A DNA stretch of 50,885 bases from an uncultured Oscillospiraceae bacterium (GTDB taxonomy: Bacteria; Bacillota; Clostridia; Oscillospirales; Oscillospiraceae). This document shows, in pieces, positions 15,537-22,481 of this stretch. Numbering within the stretch: position 1 is the stretch's first letter; the number at the start of each line of letters is the position of its first letter. The stretch covers positions 1-50,885 of the forward strand of contig CANRDC010000009.1 of assembly GCA_947629245.1 (NCBI GenBank), given 5' to 3'. A program made the translations under genes and the position numbers. Below the pieces are notes generated by a model that ran no database searches, had not been told where the DNA came from, and worked only from the letters and a program-made list of their open reading frames with translations.

Positions 15537-15562
15537 GCCGCCGCGATCCGCGGCGGCTTTTT
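15537..15562 (+). terminator. Terminator-like hairpin in the tRNA leader
   Basis: GCCGCCGCG-ATC-CGCGGCGGC, a 9-bp GC stem, is followed by TTTTTAT and ends two bases before the tRNA. It may end the degV transcript, but it is downstream of the only visible tRNA promoter. Confidence 0.55.
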
Positions 15563-15564
15563 AT

Positions 15565-15640
15565 CCGGGTGTAGCGCAGTTGGTAGCGCGGGTGGTTTGG
15601 GACCACCAGGCCGCAGGTTCGAACCCTGTCACTCGGACCA
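15565..15640 (+). tRNA. tRNA-Pro (anticodon UGG)
   Basis: A complete cloverleaf can be drawn: acceptor CCGGGTG/CACTCGG (one G-U pair), D arm GCGC/GCGC with AGTTGGTA loop, anticodon stem GGTGG/CCACC with loop TTTGGGA giving anticodon TGG, T arm GCAGG/CCTGT with TTCGAAC loop. Discriminator A and an encoded CCA follow. Reads proline codons CCN, mainly CCA/CCG. The bases 5' of the gene hold a promoter and a hairpin. Confidence 0.95.
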
Positions 15641-15649
15641 ATCCATGAT

Positions 15650-15694
15650 AATCCGAACTGCATCTTCCAAATCGGGGATGTGTTCGGATTTTTC
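15650..15694 (+). terminator. Terminator after tRNA-Pro
   Basis: AATCCGAAC pairs with GTTCGGATT, with extra pairing between TGCATC and GATGT inside, followed by TTTTC. A second hairpin AAGGGCGGG/CCCGCCCTT is at 15722-15745. Confidence 0.75.
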
Positions 15695-15743
15695 ATTCCC
15701 ATTGAGCGCATCCTGTGAACGAAGGGCGGGCATTGTCCCGCCC

Positions 15744-15772
15744 TTGCGCTTTCATGCTGCCTGGGGTATAAT
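15744..15772 (+). promoter_or_regulatory. Promoter of the zinc-ribbon membrane protein gene
   Basis: TTGCGC (15744-15749), 17 bases, perfect TATAAT (15767-15772). The start codon is 53 bases further. Confidence 0.5.
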
Positions 15773-15824
15773 GGCTGGCAAGAGAAGTGGACAACGCGAC
15801 GAATCGGGAGGTGGGATAAACTAT

Positions 15825-16064
15825 ATGAAGAAGATGAATCCGGCAAAAGTAAGAATCGTTGTTTGGTGCCTGTTTGCTATCGCTGTGGTTTTTTGCCTTG
15901 TTGGTGAGTGTACAGAAATCCGAGTGTTGACGGTCGTAGGTGTAATCGTGCTGATAGGAGGTCTTGTGTCCCATCTTATTTTCTATAAATGTCCCCATTG
16001 TGGAATATTCCTTGGCCGAAGCGGAGGTGATTATTGCCCCTATTGCGGAAAACGATACCATTAG
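15825..16064 (+). CDS. Small two-helix membrane protein with zinc ribbon
   Basis: A 79-residue protein with a basic start (MKKMNPAKVR), two hydrophobic segments (VVWCLFAIAVVFCLV and LTVVGVIVLIGGLVSHLIF), and a C-terminal zinc-ribbon half pair CPHC...CPYC separated by about a dozen residues. The cysteine pairs probably bind one zinc ion on the cytoplasmic side. I know of many such proteins in Clostridia, none with a firm function. GGGAGG lies about eleven bases before the ATG. Base composition is distinctly less GC-rich than the genes upstream of the tRNA, as in the acetyltransferase that follows, so both may have arrived together. Confidence 0.7.
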   Translation: MKKMNPAKVRIVVWCLFAIAVVFCLVGECTEIRVLTVVGVIVLIGGLVSHLIFYKCPHCGIFLGRSGGDYCPYCGKRYH

Positions 16065-16120
16065 CTTCCCATTTATCAGGGAGACGTTAGAACAGCAAAT
16101 CGGGAGTTGTGGGGGGCGGC

Positions 16121-16591
16121 ATGAAAGAAATATCCCTTTGTATTATGACAAGAGAACTTTGCCATCAGTTTTTTCGTGAGCATGAAAGTGACCCGGCTGT
16201 GTACGAGGACGAAAGCCAGTTTCAACCCTATGTGTATAGCGAGGAGACTGCCGACAACTTTTTTAAATGCAAGCAAGTACCTGGCAGGTTAGAATTGCTG
16301 GCAATTATGGACGGACGGACTATCGGGCACGTTCAACTGAAAAACATCGACACTGAAAAGCGGGAATGCGAGTTTGGCTTCCATATGCAGAACGATTCTG
16401 TCAAGGGCCTGGGGTACGGCACACAGATAGCTCGGCTGGCGCTGGAATATGCCTTTGAGAACCTGGATGTAGATGCGGTGTACGCCTATACGCTTGTGAA
16501 GAATACCCGCAGTCAGCATGTACTTGAGAAGGCAGGATTTCAGTTCATTGATGAAAAGGACGGATTCAAGTATTATCGGTTTGTGCGATAA
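16121..16591 (+). CDS. GNAT family N-acetyltransferase (RimJ/RimL-like)
   Basis: A 156-residue single-domain GNAT. It has an N-terminal region ending in IMDGRTIGHVQLKNID, ECEFGFHM, then motif A as KGLGYGTQIARLALEYAF (the Q/R-x-x-G-x-G/A pattern) and the C-terminal VYAYTLVKNTRSQHVLEKAGF with the usual NxxSxxVxxKxGF layout. This is the RimJ/RimL or SpeG-like subgroup that acetylates protein N-termini, polyamines or small molecules; the substrate is unknown. The ATG at 16121 was preferred over an in-frame GTG at 16109 because the G-run before the ATG can serve as ribosome binding site. Composition is AT-richer than the host genes, suggesting transfer. Confidence 0.82.
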   Translation: MKEISLCIMTRELCHQFFREHESDPAVYEDESQFQPYVYSEETADNFFKCKQVPGRLELLAIMDGRTIGHVQLKNIDTEKRECEFGFHMQNDSVKGLGYGTQIARLALEYAFENLDVDAVYAYTLVKNTRSQHVLEKAGFQFIDEKDGFKYYRFVR

Positions 16592-16669
16592 CTTCCCGTT
16601 TGTGTGAAAGATGACCAGGGCGGGAGCATCGGTAGGATGCTCCCGTCCTGTGGTTTGTTTTGCGTTTTC

Positions 16670-16824
16670 CTACGCTTGATGTTGGGCCTTCCACTCTGCA
16701 TACTCCCGCTGCCCTTCCTCCCTCTCAAAAAAGCTTGCATCTCCGGGAGCAGGATGCGGGCCAGGGCCTCGACCTCATGGGGAGGGATACCCGTTCCGTA
16801 GTCGTTTGGTTTTTTCTTGCTCAT
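16670..16824 (-). pseudogene. Frameshifted small protein of a conjugative element
   Basis: The frame starts MSKKKPNDYGTGIPPHEVEA and runs to MQAF, then shifts at a run of six T (plus-strand A run 16727-16732). In the alternative frame it continues FEREEGQREYAEWKAQ and stops at 16670. The shifted reading gives a compact acidic helix that fits the first part, while the unshifted reading becomes basic and random and runs on to 16573. One lost T explains both. Small proteins starting MSKxKPNDYG occur beside FtsK-like genes of clostridial conjugative elements (from memory). It begins 13 bases after the translocase remnant. A hairpin GGCGGGAGCATC/GATGCTCCCGTCC lies at 16619-16647. Confidence 0.7.
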
Positions 16825-16837
16825 AGGTCACGCTCCG

Positions 16838-17910
16838 TTATAGATCGTTCTCGTCAAAGAGAAACGCCTGAAACACCGTGCCGTCCCCGGTGATGAAGCG
16901 GCCACGGGCGTCCTTGGGGATTTGGTCAGCCGCCGCCGTGCTGTCAAGGATGATCTGCGACAGAACATTATCAGCACGTCCACACACTCGGAAATCAAGG
17001 TTGTTTTTGATTTGACCGGGGATGACCGCCGCGTCCGGGCGCTGGGTGGCAAGGATGAGATGGATCCCAAAGGCCCGGCCCTGCCGGGCGATGGTGGACA
17101 GCTTGTTCTCTATCTGGCTGACAAGTTCCTTCTGCTCTTTGGTCAGACCTGTCTTGTCCAGCATTTCCGCGACCTCGTCACAGGCGAATACATAGCGGGG
17201 AAGGTCAGTCCATTCCACTTTGTTGTACTCGTCGATGTTGGCCGCGCCGGAAGCCCGGAAACGCTCCTTGCGCCGTTCTAACTCGTCCACAAGCCCGGTG
17301 AGCAGTCAAGCAGGTCATCCTCCGTGAAGCACATCCGGCATTTTTGGTGCCAGACGGCGGGAAAGTCTACTCCACCCTTGAAATCGGCTATGTAGACCTC
17401 CGCGCCTTTTTGAAGCGCCTGCATGAGCAGCAACTTCAACAGCACGCTTTTCCCGCTGCCCGTAGAGCCGCCCAGCAGGATATGGGGGACGTGGGCCAGA
17501 TTGACAGTCACAGGCCCGGTGATGCCCTCGCCTAGAACAAGCTCAAAACTCTTTCTGGACAGATACTTGTCCTGCCATGGGAGCAGCGCGGGCAGATCGC
17601 CAACGGCAGGGACGGCATACACCCGGATGATTCTTCGGCCCTCGGCCCATGCCATTTTGGCGATCGTGATGTTAAGCGCACCCTCGATGCTCGTCTGTTT
17701 GGTCTGCCAGACCTCCAGCGGTATCTTGTTGGGGTCAAACTCCCAAATCGTAACACGGGGGTTATGAGCGTCTTTATACTTTGCCAGTAAAAGCGGCGCA
17801 TCTCCGCCGTGGTTCGTCAGTCCGGCGGTCCACAGGGCTTCATAGGCCCGACGGCTGCCTCGCGGTGTTCCAATCGCGGCTATGACAAAGAACAGCCCGC
17901 CAAGCCTGTC
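16838..17910 (-). pseudogene. FtsK/SpoIIIE-type translocase of a conjugative element, truncated and frameshifted
   Basis: Two overlapping frames together form one gene. The upstream part (from about 17880) has EALWTAGLTNHGGDAPLL, EFDPNKIPLEVW, and Walker A in HILLGGSTGSGKSVLLKLLL, then VYIADFKGGVDFP. At about 17303-17315 a single base is missing; the downstream frame continues LVDELERRKERF, YVFACDEVAEML (Walker B region), RQGRAFGIHLILATQRPDA and ends DENDL. This is the coupling/translocase ATPase of ICE-type elements (Tn916 Orf21-like). The 5' end is cut: the frame runs into a terminator-like hairpin (17908-17938), and the usual N-terminal membrane part is missing. It cannot make a functional full-length protein. 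Confidence 0.85.
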
Positions 17911-17945
17911 CCGCCCCATTACCCCTGGGGCGGGACTTTTTTACA
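17908..17945 (+). terminator. Terminator-like hairpin at the cut end of the translocase remnant
   Basis: GTCCCGCCCC/GGGGCGGGAC stem followed by TTTTTT on the plus strand. No plus-strand gene leads into it now. It marks the deletion junction or an old gene end. A further stem AAGGCACAGA/TCTGTGCCTT is at 17982-18024. Confidence 0.5.
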
Positions 17946-18025
17946 AGTAAAATCGGAATGGCAAAGACAAAATGTAGCAAGGCACAGAAACGGAGTCGAC
18001 ATCTCTCCATCTCTGTGCCTTGTTT

Positions 18026-18115
18026 CTGTTGTATGCCCGCGGGTTCGCCGGTTTGCGCGTCCAGCTCCCGCTTTTTCCCCTTCGAGAGCTTGGCATACGG
18101 TATGAACTTTTCCAT
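18026..18115 (-). pseudogene. Remnant of a small conjugative-element protein (MEKFIPY type)
   Basis: The frame begins MEKFIPYAKLSKGKKRELDA, a start that I recognise from short basic proteins in clostridial integrative elements. After residue 20 the expected family sequence (an Arg/Trp/Asn-Pro-rich stretch) is replaced by unrelated residues, and the frame then enters a hairpin at 17982-18024. AAAGGA lies upstream of the ATG and the gene follows the XRE fragment by 15 bases, so order and strand match an element operon. Taken as a 3'-truncated remnant. Confidence 0.55.
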
Positions 18116-18130
18116 GATGTTCCTTTCTAT

Positions 18131-18364
18131 TTATCCAGCTGTGGACAGCATTTCAATGGTAATGGACAGCCGCCCGCCAAGGGCGGTCGCGATGCGTTCC
18201 GGTGTCGCCACGGATGGGTTCGCCACGCCCCGCTCGATCTTGGAGATGTCGGACTGGTCGATGTCGGTCAGGTCTGCCAGCTGCTTCTGCGACATCCCCG
18301 CCAGCGCTCGGGCAGACGCGACGGCGTGGGAGGACGCGTGCTGTATGGGGGGATACAAGAGCAA
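18131..18364 (-). pseudogene. XRE/HigA-like helix-turn-helix gene, probably 5'-truncated
   Basis: 77 codons with a clear helix-turn-helix: AGMSQKQLADLTDIDQSDIS, then KIERGVANPSVAT and the ending GGRLSITIEM. This pattern is typical of antitoxins of HigBA-type pairs and small element regulators. The only upstream start is a TTG without a ribosome binding site, and the frame begins six bases from the stop of a decayed DegV gene, so the true start is likely lost at this junction. No toxin gene is next to it. The HTH part itself is intact and could still fold. Confidence 0.6.
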
Positions 18365-18370
18365 CGCAGG

Positions 18371-18722
18371 TCATCCCTCGAAGCCGATCATCAGACCGCC
18401 GGATTCGGCGTAGAAGGAGCCCAGCCCGCGGGTGGGAGCGATCTGTACGTCCGCTCCCGGCCAGGCGTCCAGAAGCATGAAACGGAGCATGTCTGCGCCC
18501 TCCCGGGCCTGGCAGTGGGCGATGCGCACCCGGCCCCCGGCATAGCCCCGCTCCGCCATGCTGCGCAGAACGGTATCCAGCGCGGAACGCTGTCCCCGGC
18601 TCTTGCGCAGCAGCTCCAGCGTGCCGTCGTCCGTATACTCCGCCTCTGCCGTCACGATCTTCAGCGGCACGCAGGCAAAGCGCACGCCCTGCAGCGACAG
18701 CAGATCGGCGGCGTAAGGCGGC
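18371..18722 (-). pseudogene. DegV family pseudogene with large internal deletion
   Basis: The visible frame has the early DegV segment LPPYAADLLSLQGVRFACVP followed by EYTDD. It joins directly to the late C-terminal segment (LELLRKSRGQRSALDTVL, RVRIAHCQAREGADML, IAPTRGLGSFYAESGGLMIGF). Normal DegV proteins have about 150 residues between these two parts, including the fatty-acid serine. The N-terminal VAS before LPPY is followed in frame by TGA, so the S-T-A-D signature has also been destroyed. It sits between the element remnants and the 18737-19005 repeat, and only about 115 codons remain of about 280. Confidence 0.75.
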
Positions 18723-18736
18723 AGTCACGACGCAAC

Positions 18737-19005
18737 AGGCCCGCTGCAAACGCAGTTTGCAGCGGGCCTTGAGCTTGTCAAAGAAAGCGGGGATGTCGGT
18801 CGCGCAAGGGGGAGCTCGAGGGGGACGAAAGTCCCGCCTCGAATGGGATAAATAGCCGCCAAGCGCCTGCGGTGCAGGCGTTTGGGGAGCGCAGCGACGT
18901 TTTTTGCGGCGGCTTGCCGCCGGGAAAAATACGGCGTTTTCAGGCTGTCAAAAATCCTTTTTTGACAGCCTGAGGCCCGCTGCAAACGCAGTTTGCAGCG
19001 GGCCT
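18737..19005. repeat. Hairpin-rich element bounded by identical palindromes
   Basis: The same 33-base palindrome (AGGCCCGCTGCAAAC-gca-GTTTGCAGCGGGCCT) occurs at 18737-18769 and 18973-19005. Between them are GGGAC-GAAA-GTCCC, CGCCTGC/GCAGGCG and a perfect 15-bp stem TCAGGCTGTCAAAAA/TTTTTGACAGCCTGA (18941-18973). The right part probably terminates icd transcription. No gene is supported in the interval. Confidence 0.7.
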
Positions 19006-19020
19006 TGTTCTTTTGCGTCT

Positions 19021-20208
19021 TTACAGCGCCTGTTCCAGCTGATCTCGCACGGCGGCGATGAAGCCATCGGTGTCCGTGACCGTGCCCCGGCCCAGCAGCT
19101 GGGCGATGTCCCCGGTGACCATACCGGCCCGGATGGCGTCCAGAGCGGCGTCCTCCAGCTTCTGGGCGAAGGCGGCCAGGTCCTCCAGAGCGTCCAGCCG
19201 GCCCCGCTTGCGCAGCGCGCCGGTCCAGGCGAACAGGATGGCCATGGGGTCGGTGCTGGTCCGCTCTCCTGCCTGCCGCCGCCGCCAGTGGCGGGTGACG
19301 GTGCCGTGGGCGGCCTCGTACACGGTCCGGCCCGTGGGGGAGATGAGCACGCTCTTCATCAGCGCCAGCGACCCGAAGGCCGCGCCGATCATGTCGCTCA
19401 TCACGTCCCCGTCGTAGTTCTTCAGCGCCCACACGAAGCCCCCCGACGAGCGCATGCAGCGGGCCACCGCGTCGTCGATGAGGGTGTAGAGATACTGTAT
19501 GCCCGCCTTCCGGAAGGCGTCGGCGTACTCCTGGTCGTACACCCGCTGGAAAATGTCCCGGAACCGGGCGTCGTAGGTCTGGCTGATGGTGTCCTTACAG
19601 GAGAACCACAGGTCCTCTCCCCGGTCCAGGGCGCAGGCAAAGCAGCTGCGGGCGAAGGCCTCGATGCTCCTGTCGGTGTTGTGCATGGCCAAAGCCACGC
19701 CGGGGCCCTGGAAGGCGAACACGGTCTTCTCCTCCGTCCCGCTCACCAGGCGCACCGTCTGGCCAGCGTCCGCGGCCAGCTCCACGCCCTTATATACGTC
19801 CCCGTACCCGTGGCGGGCCACGGTGATGGGTTTCGTCCACGTGGGCACCAGGGGCGTGGCCCCCGGCAGCAGGATGGGCGAGCGGAAGATGGTCCCATCC
19901 AGGGCCGAGCGCAGGGTGCCGTTGGGGCTGGGGTACAGCCGGGGCAGGTCGTACTCGACCTTACGCTGGGCGTTGGGGGTGATGGTGGCGCACTTGACGC
20001 CCACCCCCAGACGGTCCACCGCCCTGGCCGCCTCCATGGTGACGGCGTCGTCCGTGTCCCTGCGGCTGGGCAGGCCCAGGTCGTAATACTCCGTTTTCAG
20101 TTCCACGAAGGGCTCCAGCAGCTCCCGCTTCACCATCGCCCACATCAGGCGGGTCATCTCGTCGCCGTCCATCTCCACGATGGGCGTGGTCATTTTGATC
20201 TTATCCAT
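19021..20208 (-). CDS. icd: NADP-type isocitrate dehydrogenase
   Basis: Converts isocitrate to 2-oxoglutarate and CO2. The 395-residue product follows the eukaryotic-like homodimeric (type II) family: PIVEMDGDEMTRLMW at the N-terminus, CATITPNAQRKVEY, SPNGTLRSALDGTIFRSPI with the substrate serine, KDTISQTYD, KNYDGDVMSDMIGAAFGSLALM with the metal aspartates, and EAAHGTVTRHW with STDPMAILFAW, the cofactor loop. Type II enzymes mostly use NADP. The ATG at 20208 has GGGGGAG five bases upstream and overlaps the hydratase stop by 8 bases, so the two are translated together. With citrate synthase across the divergent promoter they form the oxidative branch toward glutamate. Confidence 0.95.
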   Translation of the reverse strand: MDKIKMTTPIVEMDGDEMTRLMWAMVKRELLEPFVELKTEYYDLGLPSRRDTDDAVTMEAARAVDRLGVGVKCATITPNAQRKVEYDLPRLYPSPNGTLRSALDGTIFRSPILLPGATPLVPTWTKPITVARHGYGDVYKGVELAADAGQTVRLVSGTEEKTVFAFQGPGVALAMHNTDRSIEAFARSCFACALDRGEDLWFSCKDTISQTYDARFRDIFQRVYDQEYADAFRKAGIQYLYTLIDDAVARCMRSSGGFVWALKNYDGDVMSDMIGAAFGSLALMKSVLISPTGRTVYEAAHGTVTRHWRRRQAGERTSTDPMAILFAWTGALRKRGRLDALEDLAAFAQKLEDAALDAIRAGMVTGDIAQLLGRGTVTDTDGFIAAVRDQLEQAL

Positions 20209-22219
20209 TGCCGCTCCCCCTATGGGCCCGGTACCAGTTGATGAGGCACCCATCCAGCAGTATCTGCCGCTCCTTTTCCGTGAGCGCGCCCAGGCCCAGC
20301 GTCACGGGCGTGTCCCCGATAAAGCCCTGTACCTGCTCCGCGCTGGCCGCCAGCGACGCGCGGATGCCCGGCACCCGCAGCGTATCCCCCGGCTGCCAGG
20401 AAAAATCTCCGTCGTAGGTGAAGGGGACGATGCCCCAGTTGATGAGGTTGGCCCGATAGCGGCGGGTGGCGTACTCCCTGGCCACGTTGGCCGCGCCCCC
20501 CAGCACCCGCTGGCAGGAGGCGGCCTGCTCCCGTGCCGAGCCGTCCCCAGGCTTGACCGCGTAGATGGCGCTCTGCTTCCCCTCGGCCTGCAGGGCCCGG
20601 CACCGGGGCACGTACTCCGGCGCCCGGCGGCCCAGGGCGAAACCGGCCAGTTTCAAGGGATTGGATCGGTAACTGGAGGTCTCTCCGGAGGGGATCAGCT
20701 CGTCGGTGGTGGTCACCGGGTCCTGGATGACGGCGGCAAAGGTGACGGTCAGGTCCTCGGGCATGGCGGGGATCTCCGGCCAGGGCTGGATATTGGGCCC
20801 GTAGCGCAGCGGCTCGTCGGGCAGGGGGCTGCCGATGCCCCGGTACACCCGGCGCCGGTAGGGCGCGTCGTCGAAGCTGTCGGCTGGCTCCGGCATGTCG
20901 TAATCCATCTCTGTGGCCGGGGTGATGACGCCCCCGTTGGCGGCGGTGGCGGCGATGGACCGGGCGTCCATCAATATCACCTGGGCGCTCTGGCCCTGGG
21001 CGGGCTGGGAGCCCTCCCGGTTGGGGAAGTTGCGGGTGGTGTGGCGCAGGCTCACCGTGTCGTTGGCGGGCACGTCCCCCGCGCCGAAGCAGGGCCCGCA
21101 GAAGCAGGGCTTTACCACGCCGCCGGCGGTGATGATGGTCTCCAGCGCGCCGCTGCGCATGGCCGCCAGCTGCACCGGCATGCTGGCCGGATACACCGAC
21201 AGGCCGAAGTATCCGCTGCCCACGCTTCTGCCCTTCAGGATGGCCGCGGCTTCGGCGATGTTCTCCAACAGGCCCCCGGCGCACCCGGCGATGACGCCCT
21301 GCCCGGCTAGCTTTCCAGCCAGCTGAGACACCGGCACCGCCTTGGATGGATGGTAGGGCAGCGCCGCCATGGGCTCCAGCGCGGACAGGTCCACGGTCAC
21401 CAGAGCGTCGTACAGCGCCCCCTCCGCAGGATCCATCCGCTTATAGTCCCCCAGACGGCCCCGCAGGGCCAGCCAGGCTTCCGTCTTTTCATCTGTCTGC
21501 CAGATACTGGACAAGCAAGCCGTCTCCGTGGTCATCACGTCCAGGCCCATCCGCCAGTCCATGGACAGGTTCTTCACCCCCGGCCCGGCGAACTCCAGCA
21601 CCGCGTTTTTCACCAGCCCCTCGGGGAACACCGCCCCGCACAGAGCCAGGGCCGCGTCGTGGGGACCCACCCCCTGCCGGGGGGAGCCGGTGAGGTACAC
21701 CAGTATCACCCGTGGCGCGGGCAGCTCATAGGTATCGCCCAGCAGCTGCTTGACCAGCTCCGGACCGCCCTCGCCCACGCCCATGGTACCCAGCGCGCCG
21801 TAGCGGGTGTGGCTGTCGGAGCCCAGGAGCATCTTCCCGCACCCGGCCAGCCGCTCCCGTGCGTACTGGTGGATGACCGCCAGGTTCGCAGGCACATACT
21901 CGCCGCCGAACCGCCGGGCGGCGGACAGGCCGAAGACGTGGTCGTCCGCGTTGATGGTGCCGCCCACCGCGCACAGGCTGTTGTGGCAGTTGGTGAGAAC
22001 ATAGGGCAGCTCGAACCTGGTCATGCCCGAGGCCATGGCCGTCTGGATGATGCCCACATAGGTGATGTCGTGGCTGATGAGGCCGTCGAAGCGGATGCGC
22101 TCGCCCCCGTGGGCCGCCAGCACCCCCGCCGCCATGGTCCCGGACCGGTCGGCCTTCTCTGAGGGCGCTGTGGGCGCGCCCGCATGCCACATGACCTTCT
22201 CGCCGCTGAATGTGATCAT
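20201..22219 (-). CDS. Aconitase-family hydratase (probable aconitate hydratase)
   Basis: About 672 residues of the aconitase superfamily, with the three cluster cysteines expected: LTNCHNSLCAVGGTIN near the start, TETACLSS region, and GPCFGAGDVPANDTVSLRHT with FCGPC. Further signatures are LGSDSHTRYGALGTMGVGEGG, NREGSQPAQGQSAQV and a swivel-domain end. It belongs to the shorter branch usually labelled only hydratase (YbhJ-like), but its coupling to icd and position opposite citrate synthase argue for citrate/isocitrate isomerisation. I prefer the ATG at 22219 (AGGTGG five bases upstream). The longer start at 22252 has no ribosome binding site and lies on the expected transcription start of the only good promoter. 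Confidence 0.88.
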   Translation of the reverse strand: MITFSGEKVMWHAGAPTAPSEKADRSGTMAAGVLAAHGGERIRFDGLISHDITYVGIIQTAMASGMTRFELPYVLTNCHNSLCAVGGTINADDHVFGLSAARRFGGEYVPANLAVIHQYARERLAGCGKMLLGSDSHTRYGALGTMGVGEGGPELVKQLLGDTYELPAPRVILVYLTGSPRQGVGPHDAALALCGAVFPEGLVKNAVLEFAGPGVKNLSMDWRMGLDVMTTETACLSSIWQTDEKTEAWLALRGRLGDYKRMDPAEGALYDALVTVDLSALEPMAALPYHPSKAVPVSQLAGKLAGQGVIAGCAGGLLENIAEAAAILKGRSVGSGYFGLSVYPASMPVQLAAMRSGALETIITAGGVVKPCFCGPCFGAGDVPANDTVSLRHTTRNFPNREGSQPAQGQSAQVILMDARSIAATAANGGVITPATEMDYDMPEPADSFDDAPYRRRVYRGIGSPLPDEPLRYGPNIQPWPEIPAMPEDLTVTFAAVIQDPVTTTDELIPSGETSSYRSNPLKLAGFALGRRAPEYVPRCRALQAEGKQSAIYAVKPGDGSAREQAASCQRVLGGAANVAREYATRRYRANLINWGIVPFTYDGDFSWQPGDTLRVPGIRASLAASAEQVQGFIGDTPVTLGLGALTEKERQILLDGCLINWYRAHRGSGNG

Positions 22220-22254
22220 TTCCGCCACCTGCCGTCTCGTTGTCGTTGCCATTT

Positions 22255-22283
22255 ATTATACAGTCTGCACGCAGGATAGTAAA
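22255..22283 (-). promoter_or_regulatory. Candidate promoter of the hydratase-icd operon
   Basis: Minus strand TTTACT (22283-22278), 17 bases, TATAAT (22260-22255). Transcription would begin near 22248, about 30 bases before the ATG at 22219. Confidence 0.5.
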
Positions 22284-22407
22284 GGGCCGTTTCGCCAAAA
22301 ATCACAACAAAAATGTAAAATCCATTGTGATAAGTTGCAAAAATAGCGAGCTCTTCCCAAAATTATCGGGCATATTTCATCAATTTTGAAAGACTCAAAA
22401 AAGAAAC

Positions 22408-22436
22408 TTGCAAAACTATGGCACTGTGTGTATAAT
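22408..22436 (+). promoter_or_regulatory. Promoter of citrate synthase
   Basis: TTGCAA (22408-22413), 17 bases, perfect TATAAT (22431-22436). The start codon is at 22482. The leader contains a tandem ATGATCATC motif (22447-22466). Confidence 0.65.
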
Positions 22437-22481
22437 ATCAAATCATAATGATCATCAATGATCATCGCAAGGAGACACGGC

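Noticed and set aside
15565-15640. tRNA-Pro as attachment site of the decayed conjugative element
   Set aside because: No repeat of the tRNA 3' end and no integrase were found between 15.6 and 19 kb.
14374-15846. A 490-codon minus-strand frame opposite degV and tRNA-Pro
   Set aside because: It crosses the tRNA and the repeat and runs antisense to degV, so it cannot be a real gene.
18904-20241. A 445-codon plus-strand frame opposite icd
   Set aside because: Antisense to a clear isocitrate dehydrogenase, with no recognisable motif and no ribosome binding site.
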